Source: Lepus europaeus (lineage: Eukaryota; Chordata; Mammalia; Lagomorpha; Leporidae). From it: a DNA stretch of 64,000 nt. A model generated the notes under the pieces. That model did not search any database. It saw only the letters and a list, made by a program, of their open reading frames with translations, and was not told the origin of the DNA. Below, one piece after another: positions 11,052 to 22,100 of the stretch (position 1 is the first letter of the stretch; each line of letters begins with the position of its first letter). The DNA lies in contig NC_084837.1 of NCBI RefSeq assembly GCF_033115175.1, positions 9,128,266-9,192,265 on the forward strand, read 5' to 3'. The position numbers were made by a program, and so were the translations under genes.

Positions 11052-12111
11052 CCATTTCTTGCTCAGGAGTGTATTAATTTTCAGGCATTTGTGAGTATTC
11101 CAGGTTTCCTCTGTCATAGATCTTTAGGTTCATACTGGGTCAGAAGATGCTTCATGTAACGTCACTCTTCTCAAGTTCACTAAGGCTTGTTCTGTGGCCT
11201 CTCGTTCCCTGTGCCCTTGAAGAGAATGTGTATCCACTGCCGCTGGAGGGGCCCTTGTGCGTGTCTGCTGGTCCACTTGGTCTGCCCTGCTGGTCGAGTC
11301 TGTGGTCTCCACACTGATTTTTGGTTTGGATCCATATTGAAAGTGGAAAGCTGGAGTCCCAGCTACCGATCGCATGGCTGTCTACTTCTCACTTCAGTTC
11401 TCGCTAGATTTGCTTTATTGTTTAGATACTCTGGTACTGGGTGGATACGAATTTACAGTTGCTGTATCTGCTGGATGAATTGATGCCTCTATTGTTATGT
11501 GATGACTTTCTGTGTTTCTTATCACAGTGTCTACCCTGAAGTCTCCTTTGTATGGCGTATGTGCAGCCGCAGCCGCTGCCTTTTGGAAAAGAAGACAACA
11601 CAACTGATGCAGCAGAAATACAAAGGATCATAATTTCATGAAAGCAAATTGCATGGTCTAGAAGAAATGCATAATTCCTAGAAACATAAAACCTACCAAA
11701 ACTGAATCACGAAGAAATAGAAACTCTGAACAGGTCAAAAGGGAGTAAAGAAATTAAATTACGAATTAAAAATATCTCACTAAAGAGCCCAGGACCTGAT
11801 GACATCATTGTGGAATTTTACTAACATTTAAGTAAGAATTAAATCCAATCCTTCTCGGGCTATTCCAAAGAAGTGAGAAGAAGGAACACGACCCTAATAC
11901 TAAAGCCAGACAAGAACACTGCAAGAAAAGAAAATTGCAGCCCACTATTCTTGAAGAACATCAATGCAGAAATCATCAAAAATACTAGCAAACCAAGTTT
12001 GATAGACAGTTCTCAATGAAGATGTACAAAAGGCCAAAATATTGAAAAATACATCACTACTTATCAGGGAATGCAAATCAAAGCCACAATGAGCTATTAC
12101 CTCCCATCTTT

Positions 12112-12208
12112 TTAAAAAAGATTTATTTATTTATTTGAAAGGTAGAGTTATAGAGAGGGAGAGGCAGAGAGAGAGAGAGAGAGAGAAAGTGGGAGGGAGG
12201 GAGGGAAG

Positions 12209-12246
<38 letters not shown>

Positions 12247-12505
12247 CCATTTGCTGGTTCACTCCCCAAATGGCTGCAATGGCCAGGGCTGGGCCAGGCT
12301 AAGCCAGGAACCAGGAGCCTCCTACAGGTCTCCCTGTGGGTGCAGGGACCCAAGCACTTGAGGAAACTTCTGTTGCTTTCCCAGATGCATTAGCAGGGAG
12401 CTGGATAGGAAGTGGAGCAGCTGGGACTCAAACCAGCACCCATATGGGATACCAGCACCACAAGCGGAGGCTTAGCCTACCGCACCCCAGTGCCAGCCCC
12501 TGCCC
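12112..12505 (-). mobile_element. C-type SINE inserted in L1, with long GA tract
   Basis: CCCATCTTT at 12103-12111 and 12506-12514 is the target-site duplication. The pyrimidine tract has expanded to a GA/GGGA-rich run at about 12150-12242. Confidence 0.93.
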
Positions 12506-12989
12506 CCCATCTTTCAGGATGCCAGTTGCCAAAAAGACAAAAGATGAGCGTGAGTGAGAGTATACACTGGCATAGCCACCATGAAAAACCACTATGGAGA
12601 TGCCTAAAACATAAAAAGTAAAATTACCACATGACCCATCAACCCCACTTCTGGATATATAGCCAAAGCAGATGAAATCAGGGCATTTTAAGAAATGTTC
12701 GCTGCAGTATTCCTTACAATAGCCCGGGGGCGGAAGCGACCTGCGTGTCTGACCTGAGCGTGTGAATGGGTAAATGCAGGAAGCGGGGAAAGGTGGTCAG
12801 AGCCTCAGCCATGCGGGACGAGTGCCGATGACCGGGCGTGCCGCTCAGCGACTGGGATCCGTGCACTGGACTGTGCCTGTCGTGTGCTCAGAGCGCACGT
12901 CAACGGTTCTCTCCACTCAGAAACGATGGCTACGTGAGATATGCTAATTAGCCCAATTGGGATAATTACCCCACAAGGCAAACCTATAT

Positions 12990-13172
12990 CAGAACCCACG
13001 TGGGAGACCTGGACGTAGCTCCTAGGTCCTGGCTTTGGATTGGCCCAGCTCCTATCATTGTGGCCATTTGTGGAGTGAACCAGCAGATGGAAAAACCTCT
13101 CTCTCTGTCTCTCCCTCTGTCTGTCATTCTACCTCTCAAATAAATAAGTAAAACCTTTTTTTTTAAAAAAAG
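12990..13172 (+). mobile_element. 5'-truncated C-type SINE in L1 3' UTR
   Basis: It starts in mid-body at ACCCACGTGGGAGACCTGG and ends TCAAATAAATAAGTAAAACC. L1 3' UTR-like AT-rich sequence lies on both sides. Confidence 0.85.
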
Positions 13173-13289
13173 AAATGTTTGTATTCACATACATTATGTA
13201 AATGCTAATTACTTATTCAATATTTATTAATACTAAATTTTGTAAAAAGGATTTAACATAGAAAAATGAATTCTTTTTATCATTGATTT

Positions 13290-14370
13290 TATACAATTTG
13301 GTTATAATATGCCTTGGCTTTCTTCATGTTTCTTGTGTTTGGGGTTCATTGAGTGTTTTGGACTTACAGGTGGGTTTATAGTTTTCATCAGCTTTGGAGA
13401 AATCGAGAGTATCACTTCTTCAAACATTCCACGGTTCACGGATCCATTGTTCATTTTTCCTGCTGTAGGTTTCCTTTGGGTAGTCTCCATTGCTATGCCT
13501 TCAAGTTCACTAAACTTTTCTCCTGCAGGTTCTATCTGTGGCATTAATCCTATGCAGACATGGTAGTTCTCGTCTCTGCAACTCTAACATACATATACAC
13601 ACATTTATACATGTGTATGTGTGTGTATATATACATATTTTAGTACTCACCACGGATCTATGGCTCATGCTTAATCTTTATCTTCTTGATCACATGATAT
13701 ACCATTATATCTACTGTCTTTGTGTACTTGGCTAGTAATTATATCCTCTGTGTTATTTTGGGTCAGTTTCTGTTAATTTTTTTCTCATCATGGGTCATAC
13801 GTCCCTGCTCTCTTGCACGCCTAGTAACTTTTTATTGGACACCAGCATTGGGTGCTAAACACTTTTGTATTCACATTAACAACCTTGAGTTCAGCTCTGA
13901 AATTCAGTTAAGGTACTTGGGACCTGTTGGATTCCTTCAGGTTTTATTTTGCAGCTTTGACCAGGGCGGCGTTTAGTCTGGGGCTAACTTTCTCCCTGCC
14001 ACCGAGACACAGCTCAGTAGACGATGGACCCTTTTCTCCGCTGCTCAGAGCAAGCTCCCACAAGCGTCCCAGGAGCCCCTGCAGCCGCTGCTTTGCTCCG
14101 CCGCAGGCGGGTTTCCCTCCCCACATGCTGCCCTGTCGTCAGCTGAAGGTTGCAAGGGACCCCTTGGAAATCTCCGGAGCTCTTTGCCACGCAGCCTCTC
14201 CCTCTTCCACACTCCGCCCTGAAATCTCAGCCTTGTGTCCACACCCGACTCCACCTGGGCTCCCCGGGCTGCGCTGGTGCCCGGGAGTTCTCGTCCAGCA
14301 CCGTGATCCGGCCATCGTAGGGCTCAGCGCTTCATTTCACGCCTCTCAGAGATCACTGTCCTTCGTTGTC
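13290..14370. mobile_element. Old LINE-type relic
   Basis: TATAATATGCCTTGGCTTTCTTC, GGGTTTATAGTTTTCATCAGC, CTTCAAGTTCACTAAAC, CACGCCTAGTAACTTTTTATTGG and CAGTTAAGGTACTTGGGAC recall a long, old mammalian L1-associated segment. About 14030-14330 becomes GC-rich and is less certain. A (TG/TA)n stretch lies at 13590-13640. Confidence 0.5.
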
Positions 14371-14940
14371 TGAAGTCCGCTGAGTGTGTTTTGTGCAATT
14401 TTAAAGGCAGCTTGGCAGAGAGGCTCAGACCTGGGGATCTCATCTTGCAAGAAACAGGAGCCTTCAGAGGTGATCAGACGCCAGCGATTTACCTGCATGC
14501 TGAGTGTGGACGAGAAATAAAATGATTTATCTTCATGCAGTTTTTCCCGAGTTTTTACACTGAAGACTCTGGCCATCCTAAAGCCCCTGGACAACTTCAA
14601 AGAATGTTTTCAAACTCACAAAGTAAGATACAGAGGGCTACAGAGGAAACCATTACACTGGTATAGCTATCCAAATATTGTTCTAAGTGAATTCATGCTA
14701 TATTAGTAAATGTGCTTCTTAATTAACATATTAAGTGCAAGATCTAGTTGTGGGCCCAATTAGTTCTGTAGCTTTAAGTGGTAAGGAGTGTAAACACTCT
14801 TCTGAGATGTGCGCAACACTGTTACTCTGATTTGAATGCACCCAAACTTTCTACTCTTGACAATGTCAGGATACTGTTACTGTACTTTGCCGCTAAGTCA
14901 CATAATGGAAGGAAATGCTTAATTTCAGCCAGAGGGCAGT
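14371..14940. other. Unassigned sequence
   Basis: No recognised repeat or exon. Confidence 0.35.
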
Positions 14941-14954
14941 GAAAATGAAAATGC

Positions 14955-15270
14955 AAGCAAGTAAAGCTTCTGCCTGCAGTGCCAGCATCCCATTGGGCGC
15001 CAGTTTGTGTCTTGGCTGTTTCACTTCCTATCCAGCTCTCTGCTATGACCTGGGAAAGCAGTGGAAGATGGCCTAAGTCCTTGGACCCCTGCACCCCTCT
15101 GGGAGACCTGGAAGAAGCTGCTGGCTCCTGGCCTCTGGTTTCAGACCTGCCCAACTCTGGCCGCAGCAGCCATTTGGGGAGTGAACCAGCAGAGAGAAGA
15201 CCTCTCTCTCTCTCTCTCTCTGCCTCTGCCTCTCTGTAACTCTGACTTTCAAGTAAATAAATAAATGTTA
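14955..15270 (+). mobile_element. C-type SINE, missing first ~30 bases
   Basis: It begins at GTAAAGCTTCTGCCTGCAG and is otherwise complete to CAAGTAAATAAATAAATGTT. GAAAATGCA precedes it (about 14947) and recurs after the tail (about 15320), a probable target-site duplication. Confidence 0.88.
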
Positions 15271-15272
15271 AA

Positions 15273-15313
15273 AGGAAGGAAGGAAGGAAGGAAGGAAGGA
15301 AGGAAGGAAGGAA
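15273..15313. repeat. (GGAA)n microsatellite in SINE tail
   Basis: About ten GGAA/AAGG units grown from the A-rich tail of the preceding SINE. GGAA arrays can also be ETS-type targets, but no promoter lies nearby. Confidence 0.9.
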
Positions 15314-15411
15314 GAAAGGGAAAATGCAGTTGCTCTTTCATCCAGGTTCAAGGACTCCTGAATTCTGTGGACCCCTTGGAGTCTGTGGATTCAGGATAAG
15401 AATCCCTGTAG

Positions 15412-15674
15412 GGGCCGGTGCTGTGGCATAGCTGGTTAAAGCCCTAGTTTGAAGCGCCAGCATCCTACCTGGGTGCCGGTTCTAGTCTTGGCTGCTCATC
15501 TTCCAATACAGCTCTCTGCTATGGCCTGGGAAAGCAGTAGAAGATGGCCCAAGTCCGTGGGCCTCTGCACCCACGTGGGAGACCTGGAAGAAGCTCCTGG
15601 CTCCTGGCTTTGGATCGGCACAGCTCCAGCCATTGCGGCCATCTGGGGAGACCTCTCTCTTTGTTTCTGCCTCT

Positions 15675-15711
<37 letters not shown>

Positions 15712-15755
15712 ACTCTGTCTTTCAAATAAATAATATAAATCTTTAAAAAAACAAA
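15412..15755 (+). mobile_element. C-type SINE with target-site duplication
   Basis: AGAATCCCTGTAG (15399-15411) and AGAACCCCTGTAG (15756-15768) flank a full-length copy. It has a (CT)n run at 15677-15712 and lacks the GTGAACCAGCAGATGGAAG segment found in most copies. Confidence 0.93.
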
Positions 15756-15768
15756 AGAACCCCTGTAG

Positions 15769-16855
15769 TAACTAATGGCAACTGGAGTACCTGTGGAGTT
15801 GTGAATTTTGCACAAGAAGTGGCTCAGCTTGGGAACTGGCAGTGATTGGGTTTGAATCTACCATGATAACAGGGAGGGGTCACAGGGGTAGTTTTGGGGT
15901 AAAGAGGGGGACACAGTATTTCAGGACAACTGGAAGCACCCCTCGCGCCAGGACGGGTCTCCTCTCTGCAGTGCCCAGACCAAGCCAAGTTGCCCCCAGT
16001 GCCGAAGCGTCCACCTGTCAAAAGGCTTCTTGCTGGACTCCCAGTCTCAAGACTCATCACTCAAAACTGACAAATTGGGCAGGTCTGAGTTTATTTTTGT
16101 CCCTGGTCCTTGGGCCAGGCCACACACTCTTGGATTTGTGAATACCGCTTCTGTTCCTCTCCAGTGTGTCCCAACCAGAAAGTCACTGTAATTTTTGGTT
16201 GTGTTCCCATACTTCCCCCAAATGTCGTTAGTCATATCCTCCTTCCCATCTCCGCCTTGAACAGACAGTCATTATGATGAAGCCAGGCTGGCTTCAGAAT
16301 TCCCTGAGAACCACAGTGGCAGGCCATCACGGCTCTGGGGCTGGAACTGGGGAGGCTGTGATCCAGGGCTGGCTGGCACCGTCCCCATGAGTCATTATGG
16401 AAACAGCATCCCCGGCTGCCGCTGACAGGCTGGGTTGCTGGTGAGTCCATCTGTCAGATGAGAGCCTGACCCTCTGACATCTTACAATGTTCCATGATAT
16501 GTGGGACGTTGGGGCTTCCGTCTGGTATCCTGGTTACACTCAAATTTGAGTTGTTTTATTCTATTTTTGGCTCCCTTGCAGTTTCCAATGTGTTAAAAAG
16601 ATGAAATACTTTTTTTCAGATTACAGAAATAATACATATTCATCATACAGAAATTGACAATGACAGAAAAACACACAGAAGAAAATTCCACCACCCAGAG
16701 GTACAGATTTTGAAAACGTGTTGCGTTTCCTTTAGATGCTTGTGGGATTACAGTGTGTATACTGCTTCTGCAAGCTGTGTTCTTTTTAAACTTCGACAGC
16801 TCGACTCTCACCCAGTCCACACTATAAAAAGGATAAAATGATATCATTTTCCCCA
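15769..16855. other. Mostly unassigned; possible old LINE remnant at right
   Basis: 15769-16600 shows nothing I can name. 16600-16850 (GAAATAATACATATTCATCAT, CCACCACCCAGAGGTA) recalls an old L1M 3' segment but is too diverged to assign firmly. Confidence 0.3.
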
Positions 16856-16859
16856 AGAG

Positions 16860-16985
16860 GAGACCTTATAAAAGACCCATGAAATGAAGGATCTGAAATC
16901 CAGAGAAGGTGAGTGATGTGTTCAGGGCTGCCCAGCTCATGAGCCAGAGTCAGGAATGGCAGCCTGGGTTTTTATCTCAAAGAGC
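16860..16985 (-). mobile_element. MIR fragment, antisense
   Basis: GAAATCCAGAGAAGGTGAGTGATGTG...GCTGCCCAGCTCATGAGCCAGAG...AGCCTGGG is the antisense MIR core, diverged. Confidence 0.55.
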
Positions 16986-16994
16986 TCAGGCCTC

Positions 16995-17350
16995 TGCTTT
17001 TTTTTTTTTTTTTTTTTAAGATGTTTTAGTTATTTGTTTATGTGAAAGGCAGAATGACAGAGAGAGGGAGAGTCACAGAGAGAGCAGATCTCCCATCCGC
17101 GGGTTAACTCTCCAAATGACCAAAGCAAGCAGAGGTAGGCCAGGCCAAAGCCAGGAGCCTGGACCTCCATCCTAATCGCCCTTGTCGGTGGCAGGGGCTC
17201 CAGCACTTGGGCCATCCTCCTCCGCTGCTTTCTCAGGCCATCAGCAGGGCACTGGATGGGAAACAGAGCAGCCAAGTCTCAAGCCAGCAATCCAGCATGG
17301 GCGTCCTGGGGCAGAAGCAGTGGCTCAACCCCCTGGGCCCAACACCAGCG
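16995..17350 (-). mobile_element. C-type SINE with target-site duplication
   Basis: TCAGGCCTC at 16986-16994 and 17351-17359 flanks a complete antisense copy starting in a T tract. The head complement is diverged (CCCCCTGGGCCCAACACCAGC). Confidence 0.9.
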
Positions 17351-17359
17351 TCAGGCCTC

Positions 17360-17739
17360 CCCACTTCTTGATCCTATAGAAACGCAAATGAGTCCTAAGC
17401 TTACCGAATAGAATCTGAGTTAGTAAACTATTTAAGATCTTTGAAAAGCTCACTCCCTATGGGGGATTAAATTTTGAGGAAAAATCAAAGGCTCTTTCCC
17501 ATGCAAAATGATATTTTTTATCATTTAAAAATTGAAAAGAAAAACAGACATCTAGATGCTTGATGATTTCATTACTGTACCTGCTATTAAACTTAACAAT
17601 GGCTGTCTAGTAAGGCCCATGAGCCTTTATTGGATGGGAATTTTCTAGAATTGCAAATTGACTCTTGCCAGTAAGGAGTCTGGGTGGGACAGGATAGGGA
17701 AGGAAATGAAAGGAAAGATCATGTGGTGCATTGGGTGGT
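17360..17739. other. Unassigned sequence
   Basis: Nothing recognised. Confidence 0.35.
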
Positions 17740-17925
17740 ACAAGGTATTGAAGTGTAACTTAATGGAATGAGTGTGCCCTTCAGAGTGAGGTGGTCTTAG
17801 ATTTAAATCCTACCTCTACACCTTCCTGGCTCTGTGACTTGGGAACTGGACCTCCTTGAACTTTAATTATCTATGAAATGAGGATAATAGCAGCAGCAAC
17901 CCCAAGATATAGATGCAATGAAAAC
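17740..17925 (+). mobile_element. MIR
   Basis: CCTACCTCTACACCTTCCTGGCTCTGTGACTTGGG...CTATGAAATGAGGATAATAGC follows the MIR core and 3' region in order. Confidence 0.8.
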
Positions 17926-19170
17926 AATCATGCATTCTAATTTTCTTTCTAGATAAAAGTAGAACATAGGTAAGGGATAAGTTTCTGAATTAGCAGTTTT
18001 GTTATCCCTAAGCTATTGATCATGGTATTTCCCACTGGTCGTTTGTATTACTGCAACAAAACGTTGTAGTCAGAGGGACGGTGGTAAGGTGTGCTCCTAA
18101 GGATTGATGCCACAGGTGATCTGACTGCCACTCAAGTGGTGCATATTTCACTATTTCATTAATTTCTTCTCATTCTGTTCTCATCAAATTAATATCAAAT
18201 ATTTATATAATACAGAATACAGATGAAACAGCATTTTTCAGAATAAGCAAGAACATCGACAACAGATGTTTTGACCTCAAGATCATAAAATACATTCAGA
18301 TTTCAAGTAAGAACATGGTGGAGTGAATCGACAGCTTTGTCCTGGTTCTCCAGAGAATCCCACCAAAGCAGGAAAGAGAATGGAAAAAAAATCTATACAG
18401 TCCATTTTCAGTGAAACCCAGATAGCCATATAATACATGCAGACTCCAGAATGTGCTCAAGGAATGGCAAAGGAGCCGACACTAGGCAAAACCCACAAGA
18501 AGGATATTCAGAAGGCTCAGAGAGTACAAGATGGCCTGGGGTGGGGCAGGGAGAGGATGGGAAGAGTAGTGCTGAAAATTCCAAACTGAAAACAGCTGAG
18601 AGACCCTCCTCATGGTGCCAGCTTGTGTCTTCAGCTTCTGGTAACCATGCTAAGAACTGCAGTAAGCAAGACTGGCGGCTGAAACACTCTCAGATCCGAC
18701 CTGACTCAAAGCAGCAGAGAACGGGGGCTGTCAGGGCATCCACAAAGGGAGCCATGTTGGCAGGAAGCAGTCTATCTCTGTGGCAGCAGAAAAGGAACCC
18801 GGCAGGGGTTGTAAGGTTTGGGTTATCCTGGTCCCAGCCCTCCTCTCCATACCACCGCCCTATTTAACCATAGGTGTTGTCTCAATTAAAGGAGAAAAAA
18901 AAACAAATGATCCTCTTGACAGGCACAGAGAAGTTGACCAGATGTCACTGCTTAGCAGACTAAAAATCAGAACGAAAGTTTTATTAGCTTGATCAGAGGT
19001 ATATGATAATTAGCAATGTTCTTCAATATTTCAGGTTTATCTCCTTTAAGCATAATATATGCTTTTGAAAAATGTATTTCCCTGTAATACAAAATAAATA
19101 CTCAACAGTGATCATATAACGATAGACTGGGAAAAGTGATTTCAGCAGAGAAACAGAAAAAGGATTACAA
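17926..19170. other. Unassigned; possibly old LINE 5' sequence
   Basis: 18300-18860 (AAGAACATGGTGGAG..., GAGCCATGTTGGCAGGAAGC) has the purine-rich, GC-moderate style of LINE-1 5' regions, but I cannot match it. A 138-codon frame at 18451-18867 has no family features. Confidence 0.25.
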
Positions 19171-19176
19171 TCTAGA

Positions 19177-19345
19177 CCAGCACTGCCATAGAACCTTCTA
19201 GGGAGATGGACAGGTTCTCGCTGCGTGCTGACGAGCAAGGTGGACAGGAGCCACATGTGGCTGCCCCTGGAGTGTGGCCAGTGTGCCCAAGGAACTGAGT
19301 CTCACATGTCACCGGATTAATTTAAATGTAAGTGGACAATTAGAC
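19177..19345 (+). mobile_element. MER5-type (hAT-Charlie) DNA element
   Basis: CAGCACTGCCATAGAACCTTCT, GATGGACAGGTTCT, GAGCCACATGTGGCTGCCCC, GAGTGTGGCCAGTGTG and GGAACTGAGTCT occur in the order of MER5A, a short non-autonomous hAT element. Confidence 0.8.
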
Positions 19346-19566
19346 TCGTAGTGACCCAGACGGGACAGCATGGATGGAACACAGATTCCTGCAGATAAAG
19401 ATAAAAGCGTACCAGGAGACAATCTAGCCAAGAAAGGGCACACACGGCCCAGAAGAAATATCAATGGCCAGTAATCTCAGGGAAGAGGTGATAAGACAAT
19501 AGGAGGGAATGCTTGAGGAACTTGAGAAAGGAAGTGAAGTTTAGTAAAAGTATTACAGAAATTCAG

Positions 19567-19660
19567 AGGAGGAGCAGCTGGGACTTGAACTGGTGCCCAT
19601 ATGGGATGCTGGCACTGCAGGTGACAGCTTTACTGGCTGTGCCACAGCACCAGCGCCTAG
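19567..19660 (-). mobile_element. C-type SINE head fragment
   Basis: Only the promoter half remains (GGAGCAGCTGGGACTTGAAC to CCACAGCACCAGCGCC). The tail half is missing. Confidence 0.88.
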
Positions 19661-19689
19661 TGGTATTTCTTAAAACTTGAAAAGTGCTC

Positions 19690-20012
19690 AACAGGGTGCC
19701 CTAATGGGTTAAGCTCTGCCTACGACACTGGCATCCCATATAGCACTCGTTCAAGTCCCAGCTGCTCCACTTCTGATCTAGCTCCCTGCTAACATGCCGG
19801 GGAAAGGCAGCAGAGGGTAGACCCAGTCCTTGAGAACCTGCACCCACGTGAGAGATCTAGATGAAGCTCCTGTCTCTTAGCCTTGGCCTGGCCCAGTCCT
19901 GGCTGTTGTGGCCATTTGGAGAGTGAACCAATGAATGGAAGATGTCTCTCCCTCTCTCTTCTTCTCTCTCTGTAACTGCCTTTCAAGTAAATAAACTAAA
20001 TCTTTAAAAAAT
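19690..20012 (+). mobile_element. C-type SINE, full length, diverged head
   Basis: GTGCCCTAATGGGTTAAGC replaces the normal head, and the body and CAAGTAAATAAACTAAATC tail are clear. Confidence 0.87.
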
Positions 20013-20281
20013 ATGGAAGCAACCTTCCATTTTTATGGAATTGAAGATGTTCATTCTAAGTTCATTCTAGAATAAATTCAACCTAGAATAGAAAATATGA
20101 GAAAAAGTAAGAAACGTTCAAAAAAGAGAAACAATGTAAAAGGAGGCTGTTGCTGCATCGGAAATCTGTTTCCTAGAGACAAACTCAGTACCCACATGCA
20201 CACATGCATACGTGCCCATCTAACACACACACACACAAACACAAGCTTTGATGATGTTAAAGGGCAAACAGATCCTCGCAC

Positions 20282-20301
20282 ACTACGGCGGGGGGGGGGG
20301 C
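20282..20301. repeat. G-run
   Basis: CGGC followed by ten to twelve G residues, inside the L1 relic. Confidence 0.8.
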
Positions 20302-20362
20302 AGGTAAACTGGTACAAGCACCTGGGGAAATGGCTTGGTACTCTCCATAAAAGCTGATCATA

Positions 20363-20690
20363 GGCCGGCGCCGCGGCTCACTAGGCTAATCCTCCGCCTT
20401 GCGGCGCCGGCACACCGGGTTCTAGTCCCGGTCCGGGCACCGATCCTGTCCCGGTTGCCCCTCTTCCAGGCCAGCTCTCTGCTGTGGCCAGGGAGTGCAG
20501 TGGAGGATGGCCCAAGTCCTTGGGTCCTGCACCCCATTGGAGACCAGGAGAAGCACCTGGCTCCTGCCATCGGAACAGCGCGGTGCGCCGGCCGCAGCGC
20601 GCTACCGCGGCGGCCATTGGAGTGTGAAGCAACGGCAAAAGGAAGACCTTTCTCTCTGTCTCTCTCTCTCTCACTGTCCACTCTGCCTGT

Positions 20691-20728
<38 letters not shown>
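20363..20728 (+). mobile_element. Young C-type SINE with perfect target-site duplication
   Basis: It has the GGCCGGCGCCGCGGCTCAC head, a CpG-rich body and about 34 A residues. AAAAGCTGATCATA occurs exactly at 20349-20362 and 20725-20738. An uninterrupted A-tail, preserved CpGs and an exact duplication all indicate a recent insertion. Confidence 0.97.
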
Positions 20729-20731
<3 letters not shown>

Positions 20732-20799
20732 GATCATAAGTATACTCTGAGGATGTTAAAAAGAAATGCATAGGTGTTTACACCAAAGGATACACACCA

Positions 20800-20966
20800 G
20801 GGCTGGCATTGGCGGGTAGAGGGTGAAGCTGCTACCTGTGGCACCGACATCCCATATGGGCATATGGAGCCCTGCTGCTCCACTTCCAATCCAGCTCCTT
20901 GCTAGTGGCCTGGGAAAGCAGTAGTATATGGTCCAAGTGCTTGGGCCCCAGCACCCACGTGAGAAC
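20800..20966 (+). mobile_element. C-type SINE, 3' half missing
   Basis: Head to CCAGCACCCACGTGAGA is present, then L1 sequence resumes with no tail. Either a deletion removed the tail or the junction is a rearrangement. Confidence 0.88.
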
Positions 20967-21290
20967 CTTCATAGCAGCAGTGTTCCTAATAGCTTCAGTT
21001 GGAAGCCCTTCAGTTCTGTTCAGCAACAGAATATCATAGATTAATAAATTATCACTTATCCAGACAACAGAAAAGTCCACGGTAAAAATTATAAGTGAGC
21101 TATTGACATGAGTCACTGATACATGCAACCACATAAATTATTTTCACAAACACAGTGTTGCATATAATACGTAATTCACAAGAATGCACTCCAAATGACT
21201 CCATTGATGCACATTTCGGAAACAAGAAGACAGACGTATGGTGTTCGCAGTCAGCATGATGGTTATCTGTAAGGGAAGGGGGTGTGGCTG

Positions 21291-21755
21291 AGTCCCCTGT
21301 CCTGTCTGGTCCCAGAGCCTTCATGGAAGAGAAGCCTATTTCTCGCAGGCCCGCCTTGTTGAGACTGATTTCTCCCTGGCTCCCTTACCCCTGAGACACA
21401 CGCACCTAGAAATAGCAGCTTTAGCTTCTCCGGCTCAAGGCTTGCCTGCTGCATTTTCCCTTCGCGAGGCCGAGGCAGAGCTGGCCCCCTCAGCTGCTGA
21501 GCTACCAGGTGAGCAGGTCCTTGGCTGGAGACTTGTCCTGGGGGCTGCTGAAATGAACCCCTGAGTAAAGTCTTTGGAAGCACACCTGGCGCTCACAAAG
21601 CCACTGGTGAGCATGCTGGAATTCTTATTACGCCTTACATGTTCACTTTCCATTTAACTCCGTTTTCTCTTCTCCAAGGCAAAATAATCACACGCAGGTC
21701 TTTAAGTGACCCCAGAACACATCTACATCCCATAAAGTTTACTTCCTTCCTACAT
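21291..21755. other. Unassigned sequence
   Basis: Nothing recognised. Confidence 0.35.
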
Positions 21756-22100
21756 CACATCCTTTAAAAAAAAAAGTTTTGATTACAAACATGTCAAAGA
21801 CACAAAACAGTACAGAAGATTGTTACACAGGTATGTGAAGACTCTGTCTTCCAAATTAAACAGACACTAGTCTTTTGCTGCATTTTCCTTAGTGGTGTGT
21901 GTGTGTGTGTGTTGGGACAGAAACAGCTAAGAATCCCTCTCCTCAATTCCTCTTTTCTCCCCATTTTCCTTCACGCCCCAGTCTCGAGTTGGTATATGTC
22001 ATCCTCGCTTTTGCTTCAAGTGCCTCTATTACATTATATAGAATCTCAACTCAATTTTAAACTAGTCATTGGAAGTCGAAATAATCCACAGTCCTGATGA
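21756..22100 (-). mobile_element. Old L1M-type relic, antisense (tentative)
   Basis: AAACATGTCAAAGACACAAAACAGTACAGAAG and later pyrimidine-rich blocks resemble the antisense segment also seen at 52725. A (GT)n run lies at 21895-21911. Confidence 0.4.

Larger units (their letters stand above)
10405..13250 (+). mobile_element. Old L1 with inverted 5' portion
   Basis: 10405-11588 is antisense L1 ORF2 sequence (TTGAGGTGTGAAGTTGGGTTG, TAGCACTGCTTATGTGG, GAGAATGTGTATCCACTGC, CTTGAAGTCT-like). From about 11590 the element is sense: AACTGATGCAGCAGAAATAC, GCCCAGGACCTGATGAC, TACTAGCAAACCAAGTTTGA, TACCACATGACCCATCAACC, and a 3' UTR with ATGCTAATTAGCCCAATTGG. The inverted part ends, in L1 sense order, just before the direct part begins. 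Three SINEs later interrupted it. All frames are broken. Confidence 0.7.
20230..21290 (+). mobile_element. Old L1 3' relic, split by two SINEs
   Basis: AAACTGGTACAAGCACCTGGGG, GTTTACACCAAAGGATACACACC, CCTTCATAGCAGCAGTGTTCC and GTATGGTGTTCGCAGTCAGCATGATGG follow the sense order of the L1 ORF2 end and 3' UTR. Non-coding now. Confidence 0.65.

Noticed and set aside
20335..20771. Frames of 92-137 codons with poly-Lys or poly-Phe ends
   Set aside because: They are the two strands of the young SINE at 20363 and its A-tail. The same artefact recurs at 32127, 37384, 53096 and 58209.
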